Shown here piece by piece: positions 51,857-60,134 of a DNA stretch of 64,000 nucleotides. Origin of the DNA: an uncultured Bacteroidia bacterium. Its GTDB lineage: Bacteria; Bacteroidota; Bacteroidia; Bacteroidales; F082. The notes beneath the pieces were generated by a model. It had not been told where the DNA came from, made no database searches, and saw only the letters and a program-made list of their open reading frames with translations. Position 1 is the stretch's first letter, and every line of letters starts with the position of its first letter. A program made the position numbers and the translations under genes. The stretch is taken from NCBI GenBank assembly GCA_902774295.1, contig CACYHP010000006.1:1-64000 (forward strand), in the 5' to 3' direction.

Positions 51857-51930
51857 GAAAGATTTTTAAAAGATTTTGAAAGATTTTGAGCCGTAGGCGA
51901 CCAGAAAAAAGAAAATTACAAACAATTAAA
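51857..51930 (+). repeat. Duplicated leader, copy in front of atoA
   Basis: About 75 bases nearly identical to 53581-53655, with GAAAGATTTTTAAAAGATTT, GATTTTGAGCCGTAGGCGACC and AAAAAAGAAAA in the same order. It ends 11 bases before the atoA start. Confidence 0.8.
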
Positions 51931-51941
51931 TATTTCAGAAT

Positions 51942-52601
51942 ATGGATAAAAATGAAATGAGAGAAGTTATCGCCAAGAGAGCAGCAAAAGAGCTGCATGA
52001 CGGCGATGTAGTGAACCTTGGTATCGGTATCCCAACTTTGATTCCTAACTACCTTCCAAAAGGCGTGTCAGTGACACTGCAGACTGAGAACGGCGCTATG
52101 GGCATGGGACCAACACCTGAAGAAGGCAAGGAAGATAAGAACCTCATCAACGCTGGCGGCGGTTTCATCACCTTGACACCAGGCGCTTGCACATTCGACT
52201 CAGCAACATCATTTGCAATCATCCGCGGCGGTCACGTCAACGTGTCGTTCCTCGGCGCATTGCAGGTCGATGAGAAGGGCAACCTCGCCAACTGGATCAT
52301 CCCGGGCAAGATGGCTCCTGGCATGGGCGGCGCAATGGACCTCGTGGTCGGTGCAAAACGCGTTATCCTCACCATGGAACACACACAGAAGGGCGCTCCT
52401 AAGATCTTGAAGGAATGCACACTGCCTCTCACAGCAGCAGGCCAGGTCAACATGATCATCACCGAGATGGGTGTGATGGAGATCACAAATGAAGGCATCG
52501 TCCTTACAGAGATCCATCCTGAATTCACCGTCGAGCAGGTGCAGGAAGCAACAGAGGCTAAGCTCATCATCAGCCCTAACATCAAATCAATGATCGACTA
52601 A
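51942..52601 (+). CDS. atoA: Butyrate/acetate-acetoacetate CoA-transferase beta subunit
   Basis: 219 residues. Class I CoA-transferase beta chain: GIGIPTLIPNYLP, the catalytic glutamate in QTENGAMGMGP (E49), NAGGGFITLTPGA, GGHVNVSFLGALQVD and GAMDLV. Needs the alpha subunit (AtoD/CtfA), which is not encoded in the window. In this cluster it would move CoA between butyryl-CoA and acetate or acetoacetate. Confidence 0.92.
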   Translation: MDKNEMREVIAKRAAKELHDGDVVNLGIGIPTLIPNYLPKGVSVTLQTENGAMGMGPTPEEGKEDKNLINAGGGFITLTPGACTFDSATSFAIIRGGHVNVSFLGALQVDEKGNLANWIIPGKMAPGMGGAMDLVVGAKRVILTMEHTQKGAPKILKECTLPLTAAGQVNMIITEMGVMEITNEGIVLTEIHPEFTVEQVQEATEAKLIISPNIKSMID

Positions 52602-52609
52602 CACTCACT

Positions 52610-52698
52610 CGTCATTTCGAGTGGAGCGTAGCGGAATCGAGAAATCTCCTGCAATTTTAATGAGATTTCTCCACTCCCTTCGGTCGGTCGAAATGACG
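52610..52698. repeat. CGTCATTTCGA palindromic element, long copy
   Basis: The ends CGTCATTTCGA (52610-52620) and TCGAAATGACG (52688-52698) are inverted repeats; a second stem GAGAAATCTC / GAGATTTCTC lies inside. It fills most of the atoA-crt gap. Short relative at 10924-10954. Confidence 0.85.
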
Positions 52699-52712
52699 GA
52701 AAGAATAGAATT

Positions 52713-53495
52713 ATGGAATACAAATTCTTAAAAAGCGAAGTCAGAGAAGACGGCATCACCATCATGACGGTGTCGGCTCCTAAGTCGTTGAATGCACTGA
52801 ATTCGACGGTCTTGAGAGAAATCGACGACTTCGTCAGCAACCTAGACACCAAGAAGACCCGCGTCCTCATCATCACCGGTGACGGCGAGAAGTCGTTTGT
52901 GGCAGGTGCGGACATTTCGGAGATGGTGCATCTTTACGAGAAAGAAGGCTATGAGTTCAGTAAACTCGGCGCCATCGCTTTCCGTAAGATAGAGCTGCTC
53001 CCGATTCCGGTCATCGCTGCCGTCAACGGTTTCTGCCTCGGTGGCGGATGCGAGCTGGCAATGGCATGCGACTTCCGTTATGCCTCAAGCAACGCCAAGT
53101 TCGGTCAGCCTGAGGTGGGACTGGGCATCACACCTGGTTTCAGCGGCACATACCGTCTCGCGAAGCTCATCGGACAAGGCTACGCCAAGGAGATGATATA
53201 CACCGGCAAGGCTATCCGTGCCGACGAAGCACTGCGCATCGGCTTGGTGAACGCTGTTTATGAACCGACAGAGTTGATGGACAAGGTCATCGAGACAGCC
53301 CAGAAGATCGTCGCCAACGCACCTTTAGCAATAAAATATGCTAAGGAATGCATCAACGAGAGCTACGACATGGTTGCTGCCGACGCCATCGAACTGGAGA
53401 ACCGCAACTTCGGAAAATGCTTCGCAACAGAAGACCAGAAGTCAGGAATGACAGCGTTTTTAAATAAGGAAAAACCGCAATTCAAGGGTTGCTGA
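52713..53495 (+). CDS. crt: Crotonase / 3-hydroxybutyryl-CoA dehydratase
   Basis: 260 residues. Enoyl-CoA hydratase family: oxyanion-hole GAGADISEM-like VAGADISEMVHLYE, AVNGFCLGGGCELAMACD and QPEVGLGITPGFSGT with the catalytic Glu pair. Converts 3-hydroxybutyryl-CoA to crotonyl-CoA in the butyrate pathway. Confidence 0.93.
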   Translation: MEYKFLKSEVREDGITIMTVSAPKSLNALNSTVLREIDDFVSNLDTKKTRVLIITGDGEKSFVAGADISEMVHLYEKEGYEFSKLGAIAFRKIELLPIPVIAAVNGFCLGGGCELAMACDFRYASSNAKFGQPEVGLGITPGFSGTYRLAKLIGQGYAKEMIYTGKAIRADEALRIGLVNAVYEPTELMDKVIETAQKIVANAPLAIKYAKECINESYDMVAADAIELENRNFGKCFATEDQKSGMTAFLNKEKPQFKGC

Positions 53496-53580
53496 CGGCA
53501 CACTACGCGCGCCTAGTTTAAGCCCCCTTCGGGCGGAAATCTTACAAAATCTTTTAAGAAAGGATTAGAAAACAGATTTT

Positions 53581-53655
53581 GAAAGATTTTTAATTAGATT
53601 TTGAAAGATTTTGAGCCGCAAGCGACCGAAAAAAGAAAAAACAAACAAATTATAA
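53581..53655 (+). repeat. Duplicated leader, copy in front of hbd
   Basis: Partner of 51857-51930. Upstream of it a small hairpin GCCC...GGGC (near 53523-53534) follows the crt stop. It ends 12 bases before the hbd ATG. Confidence 0.8.
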
Positions 53656-53666
53656 ATTTAAGTAAC

Positions 53667-54503
53667 ATGAAAGTATACGTTATCGGAACAGGAACCATGG
53701 CAAAAGGCATCGTGAAGGCTTTCGCAGCTAAGATGCCAGTCGTCATGAAGAGCAGAACTCAGGCCAGCATCGACAAGGCTATGGGTTCAATTGCAAAAGG
53801 TTACGCCAAACTCGTTGAGAAAGGCAAGATGACTCAAGAAGACGTTGACGCTCTGTTGAAGAACATCACAACCACCACCGACTACGCCACATTTAAAGAC
53901 GCCGACCTCGTCATCGAGGCTGCATCAGAAGATATGGCTCTTAAGAAAGAGGTGTTTGCTGAACTCGACAAGATCTGCAAACCAGAAGCGATCTTCGCAA
54001 CCAACTCATCATCACTTTCAATCACAGAGATCGCTGCCTGCACAACACGTCCTGCACAGTTCATCGGCATGCACTTCTTCAACCCGGCCGACAGAATGGC
54101 ATTGGTGGAAGTCATCAAGGGACAGCTCACAAGCGACGAAGTGACAAAATGCATCGTTGACCTCGCCACTTCAATCGGCAAACAGCCTGTCGAGGTGAAA
54201 GAAGCCCCAGGTTTCGTCGTCAACCGCATCCTCATCCCAATGATAAATGAGGCAGTCGGTATCTTGGCCGACGGTATCGCATCAGCAGAGGACATCGACA
54301 AGTGCATGATGCTTGGCGCTAACCACCCAATGGGACCTCTCGCATTGGCCGACCTCATCGGAAACGATGTCAACCTCGCCATCATGGAGGTGCTTTACAA
54401 CGAGTTCGGTGATCCGAAATACCGCCCACATCCACTTTTGAGAAAGATGGTGCGCGCCGGTTTGCTCGGTCGTAAGACAGGTGAAGGATTCTACAAATAT
54501 TAA
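53667..54503 (+). CDS. hbd: 3-hydroxybutyryl-CoA dehydrogenase
   Basis: 278 residues from MKVYVIG (an in-frame ATG at 53601 lies in the repeat leader and would add 22 unlikely residues). NAD-binding [13 protein letters not shown], then the catalytic region [11 protein letters not shown] and [15 protein letters not shown] (His), then NPMG-like [16 protein letters not shown] and the C-terminal [17 protein letters not shown] end. Reduces acetoacetyl-CoA to 3-hydroxybutyryl-CoA. Confidence 0.95.
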   Translation: MKVYVIGTGTMAKGIVKAFAAKMPVVMKSRTQASIDKAMGSIAKGYAKLVEKGKMTQEDVDALLKNITTTTDYATFKDADLVIEAASEDMALKKEVFAELDKICKPEAIFATNSSSLSITEIAACTTRPAQFIGMHFFNPADRMALVEVIKGQLTSDEVTKCIVDLATSIGKQPVEVKEAPGFVVNRILIPMINEAVGILADGIASAEDIDKCMMLGANHPMGPLALADLIGNDVNLAIMEVLYNEFGDPKYRPHPLLRKMVRAGLLGRKTGEGFYKY

Positions 54504-54534
54504 TAGTTTCGAATATTAATTGAAAACATAAAAC

Positions 54535-55674
54535 ATGGATTTTAGCTATTCAAAGACAGAAGAATTGTTCTTGCAGATGATCAGATCGTTTGCAGAGAAC
54601 GAGGTCAAGCCTTTGGCAGCCGAAGTTGACGAGACAGAGCGTTTCCCTATGGAGACCGTCAAGAAGATGGCGAAATTAGGTTTGATGGGCATCCCAGTAC
54701 CAAGACAGTACGGCGGAGCCGGCGGATCAGTGCAGATGTACATCATGGCTGTTGAGGAACTCTCAAGAGTGTGCGCCACCACAGGCGTTATTCTTTCAGC
54801 CCACACATCATTGTGCATGGCACCTATCCTTGAAAACGGAACAGAGGAACAGAAGATGAAATATTTGCCGAAGCTCGCTTCAGGCGAATGGATCGGCGCT
54901 TTCGGTCTTACCGAGCCTAACGCAGGTACCGACGCCGCCATGCAGCAGACAATGGCTGTCGACGCTGACGACAAATATATCCTCAACGGAACAAAGATCT
55001 TCATCACCAACGCAGCTTACGCCGACGTATTCATCGTCATGGCAATGACCGACAAGAGCAAAGGTACCAAGGGCATCTCAGCATTCATCGTTGAGAAAGG
55101 CTTCAAGGGCTTCAGCATCGGTAAGAAAGAGTTGAAGATGGGTATCCGCGGCTCAGCGACATGCGAGCTTATCTTCGAAAACTGCGAAGTGCCAAAGGAA
55201 AACCTCCTCGGACCTCTCGGAAAGGGCTTCAACATCGCTATGAAGACCCTCGACGGTGGCCGTATCGGTATCGCTTCACAGGCTCTCGGCATCGCTCAAG
55301 GTGCAATGGATGAGACAGTGAAATACACCAAGGAACGTAAACAGTTCGGTAAGTCAATCGCACAGTTCCAGAACACACAGTTCCAGATGGCCGACCTCAA
55401 GACAAAGGTCGAGGCAGCTCGTTTGCTCGTCAGAAGCGCAGCATGGAAGAAAGACAAAGGCCTTCCATACTCAGCAGATGCAGCAATGGCAAAACTCTTC
55501 GCAGCTGAGACAGCAATGGAAGTGACTACAAAGGCAGTCCAGTTCCACGGCGGCTATGGCTACACACGTGAATATCCGGTCGAACGTATGATGCGCGACG
55601 CCAAGATTACCGAGATCTACGAAGGTACATCAGAGGTTCAGAGAATGGTTATCGCCGGTCATTTATTTAAATAG
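54535..55674 (+). CDS. bcd: Butyryl-CoA dehydrogenase
   Basis: 379 residues. Acyl-CoA dehydrogenase: FGLTEPNAGTDA, the FAD-binding TKIFITNA, QFGKSIAQFQNTQFQMAD and the catalytic Glu in IYEGTSEVQR (E363), matching short-chain enzymes. With the next two genes it forms the electron-bifurcating Bcd-Etf complex, which couples crotonyl-CoA reduction by NADH to ferredoxin reduction. Confidence 0.94.
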   Translation: MDFSYSKTEELFLQMIRSFAENEVKPLAAEVDETERFPMETVKKMAKLGLMGIPVPRQYGGAGGSVQMYIMAVEELSRVCATTGVILSAHTSLCMAPILENGTEEQKMKYLPKLASGEWIGAFGLTEPNAGTDAAMQQTMAVDADDKYILNGTKIFITNAAYADVFIVMAMTDKSKGTKGISAFIVEKGFKGFSIGKKELKMGIRGSATCELIFENCEVPKENLLGPLGKGFNIAMKTLDGGRIGIASQALGIAQGAMDETVKYTKERKQFGKSIAQFQNTQFQMADLKTKVEAARLLVRSAAWKKDKGLPYSADAAMAKLFAAETAMEVTTKAVQFHGGYGYTREYPVERMMRDAKITEIYEGTSEVQRMVIAGHLFK

Positions 55675-55679
55675 GAGGG
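55673..55679 (+). promoter_or_regulatory. Strong Shine-Dalgarno before etfB
   Basis: AGGAGGG overlaps the bcd stop codon, 6 bases before the etfB ATG. It is the same sequence block as at 2313-2319 (ATAGGAGGGAAG). Confidence 0.6.
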
Positions 55680-55685
55680 AAGATT

Positions 55686-56468
55686 ATGAATATTATAGTT
55701 TGTATTAAGCAAGTACCTGATACTACCGAAATCAAAATCGATCCGGTAAAGAACACTCTTATCCGTGAAGGCGTTCCGAGCATCATGAACCCAGACGACA
55801 AGGGCGGTCTCGAACTCGCACTCCAGATGAAAGACAAATACGGCGCTAACGTCACAGTTATCACAATGGGACCTCCACAAGCAGACCTCATCCTGAGAGA
55901 AGCTTTCGCTATGGGCGTTGACAGAGCTATCTTATTGAGCGACAGAAAGTTCGCCGGTGCTGATACTCTCGCAACATCATACGCATTGGCAGGCGCCATC
56001 AAGACAATGGACTATGACCTCATCATCGCCGGCCGTCAGGCTATCGACGGTGACACAGCACAGGTCGGTCCTGAGATGGCTGAACACCTCGGCCTTCCAC
56101 AGGTTTCATACGTCATCGACGCTGAACGCGAAAAGAACGGCAACTTCATCGTGAAGAAAGAAAACGAAGACAGCGTTCAGACTCTCGAAGTCGAAGGCAA
56201 GTGCGTCCTCACAGTGTTGGCATCAGCATTCGAGGCACGTTACATGACAGTAGCCGGCATCGTCGACGCTTACAACAAGGAAGTTGAAGTTTGGGGCGCC
56301 GACAAACTCGATGTCGACGAGAACAAACTCGGTCTGAAAGGCTCACCAACAAAGGTGTGGCAGTCATTCCCGAAGCAGCTTAAGGCACCGGGTGAGGTGT
56401 TCGAAGTGAGCGAGGAAGAAGCAGTCGAAATCATTGTTAATAAACTGAAAGAAAAACATTTAATCTAA
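55686..56468 (+). CDS. etfB: Electron transfer flavoprotein beta subunit
   Basis: 260 residues. ETF-domain N-terminus MNIIVCIKQVPDTTEIKIDP, then NPDDKGGLELAL, the second-nucleotide site region GRQAIDGDTAQVGPEMAE and the C-terminal recognition loop that binds Bcd. Translated from a strong ribosome site right at the bcd stop, which should keep Bcd, EtfB and EtfA in similar amounts. Confidence 0.95.
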   Translation: MNIIVCIKQVPDTTEIKIDPVKNTLIREGVPSIMNPDDKGGLELALQMKDKYGANVTVITMGPPQADLILREAFAMGVDRAILLSDRKFAGADTLATSYALAGAIKTMDYDLIIAGRQAIDGDTAQVGPEMAEHLGLPQVSYVIDAEREKNGNFIVKKENEDSVQTLEVEGKCVLTVLASAFEARYMTVAGIVDAYNKEVEVWGADKLDVDENKLGLKGSPTKVWQSFPKQLKAPGEVFEVSEEEAVEIIVNKLKEKHLI

Positions 56469-56476
56469 AAGTAGCC

Positions 56477-57496
56477 ATGGATATCAAAGATTACAAAAAC
56501 GTTTATGTGTTCGCAGAACAGCGCGGAGGTATGATTCAATCCGTAGCATACGAACTTTTAGGTAAAGCTCGCGACTTGGCCGACGCTCTCGGCGAGAAAG
56601 TCGTGGCAATGTTATTGGGTCACAATGTAAAAGATCAGGCTCAGAGCCTCATCGAGATGGGTGCAGACGAAGTGCTCGTCGCTGACTGCCCGGAACTCAA
56701 GGATTATTTGACAGAACAGTACTCACAGGTTGTATATCAGATGATCACAGCCGGTTGCCCAAGCATCGTCCTTTACGGTGCAACAACCATCGGCCGTGAC
56801 CTCGCACCACGTATCGCTTCACGTTTGAAGACCGGTCTGACAGCAGACTGCACCAAACTCGAAATCGGTATCGTTGAGGAGACAGGTGAGAAACAGTTCC
56901 GTTCAACACGTCCTGCATTCGGCGGCAACCTTATGGCAACCATTCTTTGCCCTAACACACGTCCACAGATGTCGACAGTGCGTCCAGGCGTGATGCAGAA
57001 ACGCGTCCGCGAGGCTGGCAGAAAAGGCACCATCACAATGTTTGCCCCTAAATTCGATACAAGCAAGTTCAAAGTCAAAGTCATTGAGACCAAGATGAAC
57101 TGCAAGTGCGCTGACGACATCGCCGATGCCAAGATCTTGGTGTCAGGTGGCCGTGGCGTTCACGACAAGGAAGGTTTCAACAAGCTTCAGGCTTTGGCAG
57201 ACGTCCTCGGCGGCATGGTGGCATCATCACGTGCCATGGTCGACGCCGGCGTGATGGATCACTGCTTCCAGGTCGGTCAGACAGGTAAGACAGTGCGTCC
57301 TAACCTTTATATGGCATGCGGTATCTCTGGCGCTATCCAGCACCTCGCAGGTATGGAAGAGTCAGACTTCATCATCGCCATCAACAAGGACAAATACGCA
57401 CCTATCTTCTCAGCCGCTGACCTCGGCATCGTCGGTGACCTCCACAAGATCGTCCCGATGTTGACAGAGAGACTGAAGAAAGAAATTGAGAAATAA
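56477..57496 (+). CDS. etfA: Electron transfer flavoprotein alpha subunit
   Basis: 339 residues. N-terminal ETF domain (VYVFAEQRGGMIQSVAYELLGKA), then RPAFGGNLMATI, and the FAD-binding C-terminal domain with GGRGVHDKEGF, SRAMVDAG, QVGQTGKTVRPNLYMACGISGAIQH and INKDKYAPIFSAADLGIVGD. Last gene of the cluster; a terminator follows. Confidence 0.95.
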   Translation: MDIKDYKNVYVFAEQRGGMIQSVAYELLGKARDLADALGEKVVAMLLGHNVKDQAQSLIEMGADEVLVADCPELKDYLTEQYSQVVYQMITAGCPSIVLYGATTIGRDLAPRIASRLKTGLTADCTKLEIGIVEETGEKQFRSTRPAFGGNLMATILCPNTRPQMSTVRPGVMQKRVREAGRKGTITMFAPKFDTSKFKVKVIETKMNCKCADDIADAKILVSGGRGVHDKEGFNKLQALADVLGGMVASSRAMVDAGVMDHCFQVGQTGKTVRPNLYMACGISGAIQHLAGMEESDFIIAINKDKYAPIFSAADLGIVGDLHKIVPMLTERLKKEIEK

Positions 57497-57533
57497 TCTC
57501 GTAGAGACGTTTCCTGAAACATCTCATCATAAC

Positions 57534-57571
57534 AAAAATTCCCGATGGAAGCAATTCTGTCGGGAATTTTT
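57534..57571 (+). terminator. Terminator of the butyrate cluster
   Basis: AAAAATTCCCGA (57534-57545) pairs with TCGGGAATTTTT (57560-57571), perfect 12-bp stem with a T run. A second small hairpin GAGACGTTTC / GAAACATCTC lies before it. Confidence 0.9.
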
Positions 57572-57620
57572 CTATTTAAATAATTTTTTCTTAAATCATT
57601 TGTACAATCAAAAAAATTCG

Positions 57621-57629
57621 TATTTTTGC
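57621..57629 (+). promoter_or_regulatory. -7 box TATTTTTGC for the SRP RNA
   Basis: Ends 3 bases before the SRP RNA stem, giving a transcript start at or next to 57633. Confidence 0.7.
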
Positions 57630-57632
57630 AGC

Positions 57633-57728
57633 GGGTAAGTCTTATACGACCAGCTCCTGTCGAACTCCCCCAGGGCCGGAAGGCAGCAAGGGTAGATGGT
57701 TGAGCGGTGCGATATAAGTAGCTTACCC
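57633..57728 (+). ncRNA. ffs: Signal recognition particle 4.5S-type RNA
   Basis: 96 nt. Terminal stem GGGTAAG (57633-57639) / CTTACCC (57722-57728). The apical region holds the Ffh-binding core GGGCCGGAAGGCAGCAAGGG with the GGAA tetraloop. A T run at 57729-57734 terminates it. It guides SRP to signal sequences and membrane proteins. Confidence 0.93.
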
Positions 57729-57741
57729 TTTTTTGTCTGAA

Positions 57742-58209
57742 ATGATAATTGAACCTACATATACAGGCAAACAGTATTGGCTCACAACAGTCATCTCAGG
57801 ATTGTTGTTAAGTGTCTTATTATCTTTCGCTTACATCATATTCTACGAGCGTCTGTACGTCGAATCATCATACCTTTTTTCAATAATATATCTCATTCCA
57901 TTCGTTTGGCTCAGCATCACAATAGCTTTGTTTAAAAGCAAATTTGTGTGGAAAGAATTCACATTCGGAAAGGCGTTTTTGATGAGTTTTATATGCGGAG
58001 TTATCGCTTCAATACTGTTTTCCAGCGTAATTTTTGTATTCTACGCCTATCTTGGAATGGAGAGTAGGATTGGGCTTTACGAAAACGGCCGCCAGATGCG
58101 CGAGCTATTCTCACCATTGGCAACAGCCATATCGATGTTGATAATAAATGTCATTTTATCACTCGTATATTCACTGATAATTGCTATCTTTGCACGTAAA
58201 AAAAATTAA
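57742..58209 (+). CDS. DUF4199 membrane protein
   Basis: 155 residues from the ATG at 57742 (a TTG at 57733 would sit in the T run of the SRP RNA terminator). Four membrane helices (about 12-33, 40-60, 72-95, 120-150), the DUF4199 layout found only in Bacteroidota. The glycosyltransferase starts 1 base after its stop. No biochemical role is known. Confidence 0.82.
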   Translation: MIIEPTYTGKQYWLTTVISGLLLSVLLSFAYIIFYERLYVESSYLFSIIYLIPFVWLSITIALFKSKFVWKEFTFGKAFLMSFICGVIASILFSSVIFVFYAYLGMESRIGLYENGRQMRELFSPLATAISMLIINVILSLVYSLIIAIFARKKN

Positions 58210-58210
58210 A

Positions 58211-59146
58211 ATGGATATATCTGTCGTCATACCTTTGCTGAATGAAGAAGAATCATTGCCGGAACTCGAGGCTTGGATTCGTCGCGTCATGACTGAAAAC
58301 AACTATTCATACGAGATCGTGTTTGTCGACGACGGCAGCACCGATGGCTCATGGCACTGCATTCAGAAACTGAGGGAAGAGAACCCTAATATTAAAGGTA
58401 TACGTTTCCGTCGTAACTACGGCAAGTCAGCGGCACTCAACGAAGGCTTCAAAATCGTGCAAGGCGACGTGGTGATCACTATGGATGCCGACCTTCAGGA
58501 CAGCCCGGATGAGATCCCTGAGCTCTACAATATGATTGAGAAAGACGGTTATGACCTCGTAAGCGGTTGGAAGAAAAAACGTTATGACTCAAAAATGTCG
58601 AAAAACATCCCTTCGAAGTTTTATAACTGGTCGACACGCCGCATGACAGGTATCAAACTCCATGACTTCAACTGCGGACTTAAGGCTTACCGCAATGAAG
58701 TGGTGAAAAGCATTGAGATTTATGGCGAGATGCACCGTTATATCCCGGTCATAGCAAAGGCTGCGGGTTTCACACACATAGGGGAGAAGGTGGTTCATCA
58801 TCAGAAACGCAAATATGGAGAGTCGAAGTTCGGAATGAGCCGTTTTGTGCGCGGTTATCTCGATTTGCTCACCATCTCGTTTATCTCCAAGTTCGGCAAA
58901 CGCCCGATGCACCTCTTCGGTGGACTCGGCTCACTGACGTTCCTCATCGGTTTCATCATTGCCATCATATTGGTAGTCAAGAAGTTCGCATTCCATGCAT
59001 ACGGAATGACAAGCCGTCCGCTGTTCTATCTGGCGTTGGTGTGCATAATCGTTGGCGTACAACTGTTTATGACTGGATTCCTTGCGGAACTTGTGCAGTC
59101 GTCATCATCTAAACAGAAAGTATACGGAATCGCAGAGAGATTTTAA
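58211..59146 (+). CDS. GT2 glycosyltransferase, dolichyl-phosphate mannose synthase-like, with two TM helices
   Basis: 311 residues from MDISVVIPLLNEE (an upstream in-frame ATG at 58181 lies in the DUF4199 gene). GT-A fold with ISVVIPLLNEEESLPEL, FVDDGSTDGSW, the D-x-D in ITMDADLQDSPDEI and HHQKRKYGESKFG. Two C-terminal membrane helices (about 235-258, 272-296) anchor it. It probably charges a polyprenyl phosphate with a sugar, as ArnC- or DPM1-like enzymes do; donor and acceptor are not visible. DUF4199 next to a GT2 gene is a recurrent pair in Bacteroidota. Confidence 0.9.
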   Translation: MDISVVIPLLNEEESLPELEAWIRRVMTENNYSYEIVFVDDGSTDGSWHCIQKLREENPNIKGIRFRRNYGKSAALNEGFKIVQGDVVITMDADLQDSPDEIPELYNMIEKDGYDLVSGWKKKRYDSKMSKNIPSKFYNWSTRRMTGIKLHDFNCGLKAYRNEVVKSIEIYGEMHRYIPVIAKAAGFTHIGEKVVHHQKRKYGESKFGMSRFVRGYLDLLTISFISKFGKRPMHLFGGLGSLTFLIGFIIAIILVVKKFAFHAYGMTSRPLFYLALVCIIVGVQLFMTGFLAELVQSSSSKQKVYGIAERF

Positions 59147-59147
59147 G

Positions 59148-59202
59148 GATAAGAAGGATAAAAAAGGATAAGATTTGCCGTTAAGCTCTTATCCTTCTTA
59201 TC
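59148..59202. terminator. Inverted repeat between convergent genes
   Basis: GATAAGAAGGATAA (59148-59161) pairs with TTATCCTTCTTATC (59189-59202). The neighbourhood repeats GGATAA/TTATCC several times up to 59228. Position suggests bidirectional termination. Confidence 0.6.
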
Positions 59203-59231
59203 ATTTTTATCAGCGAAGCGCTTATCCTTTT

Positions 59232-59642
59232 CTAGTATCTGTCGTAAGGATCGTCATAAGGCTCGTCAAAGCCTTCATCCTCATAATATTCTTCTTCTTC
59301 CTCGCCGAAGATGTCTTCTTCGTCTTCAGCAAACATGTTTTCGCCTTCTTCCCAGTCGAAATCTTCCTCCAGTTTGCTTTCGTCGAACTCGTCAATGTCG
59401 TTCATCTGATTCATGAAGTCGCGTAATTCCTCGTCACTCATCTCATCGAGGTTGGCTGTCAGCAACTTATTGTCGCGTGACGATGCGCGTAACTCCTTCA
59501 AAACATCCGGTGCGATGTAGAAATCATCAATATTTTCTTCGCAATATTTTATGTATTTAGGGTCTTTTTCAAAGACTTCGGCTAAAGTCTCACCCTCATA
59601 TTTACCAAAAGTGAAAATCGAATCAACGTCGTAAAATTTCAT
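59232..59642 (-). CDS. Small acidic protein with ExoX-C-like N-terminus
   Basis: 136 residues. The first ~45 residues (FTFGKYEGETLAEVFEKDPKYIKYCEENI) resemble the small C-terminal domain of exodeoxyribonuclease X and related replication proteins. The rest is extremely acidic and low in complexity (runs such as EEEEEYYEDE). It has no catalytic motif of its own. Function unknown; a DNA-mimic or protein-binding tail is possible. Confidence 0.72.
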   Translation of the reverse strand: MKFYDVDSIFTFGKYEGETLAEVFEKDPKYIKYCEENIDDFYIAPDVLKELRASSRDNKLLTANLDEMSDEELRDFMNQMNDIDEFDESKLEEDFDWEEGENMFAEDEEDIFGEEEEEYYEDEGFDEPYDDPYDRY

Positions 59643-59664
59643 ATCTTAACAAATTTTTGACTTA

Positions 59665-59672
59665 CAAAAATA
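59665..59672 (-). promoter_or_regulatory. -7 box TATTTTTG for the small acidic protein
   Basis: Minus-strand match 22 bases before the start. Confidence 0.5.
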
Positions 59673-59704
59673 CATCGTTTTCTTTAAAAATGCAAGTTTT
59701 TTCG

Positions 59705-60073
59705 TTATTTTTTGAAAATAAAATAAACTGCTAACACCAGGAATCCAAAGCCAACAAGATGATTCCAGTGGAATTCACCCATTTTGAAAACTTTGATGCT
59801 GATAAACATGAAAACTATGAGGCTGACTACCTCCTGAATCACCTTGAGCTCCACCAGATTGAAAGGTCCACCGTTGACCACCGAGCCGATCCTGTTGGCC
59901 GGAACCATTGCCGAATACTCAAACAACGCCACGCCCCAGCTGGCTAATATTATGAGAATCAAGGGCCAATCTTTAATAACACCCATGTCTTGCAACTTCA
60001 AATTACCATACCATGCAAAAGTCATGAAGATGTTTGAAACAATCAAAAGCAATACTGTGTAAACGCCTCTCAT
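59705..60073 (-). CDS. DUF486 small membrane protein (DMT-like)
   Basis: 122 residues, four membrane helices (about 3-22, 35-55, 68-95, 100-120). Matches DUF486: IFMTFAWYGNLK and the ASWGVALFEYSAMVPANRIG core with FNLVELKVIQEVVSL. Related to the drug/metabolite transporter superfamily; substrate unknown. Confidence 0.85.
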   Translation of the reverse strand: MRGVYTVLLLIVSNIFMTFAWYGNLKLQDMGVIKDWPLILIILASWGVALFEYSAMVPANRIGSVVNGGPFNLVELKVIQEVVSLIVFMFISIKVFKMGEFHWNHLVGFGFLVLAVYFIFKK

Positions 60074-60110
60074 ATTTTAAAAATTTGCTGCAAAAATCGG
60101 GAATTTTTAT

Positions 60111-60119
60111 TATTTTTGC
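60111..60119 (+). promoter_or_regulatory. -7 box TATTTTTGC for the gmhA operon
   Basis: Lies 15 bases before the gmhA ATG. Confidence 0.6.
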
Positions 60120-60134
60120 AAAAAATATTTAGAT

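Noticed and set aside
57733..57741. TTG start for the DUF4199 protein
   Set aside because: It would place the start inside the T run of the SRP RNA terminator. The ATG at 57742 gives a normal N-terminus.
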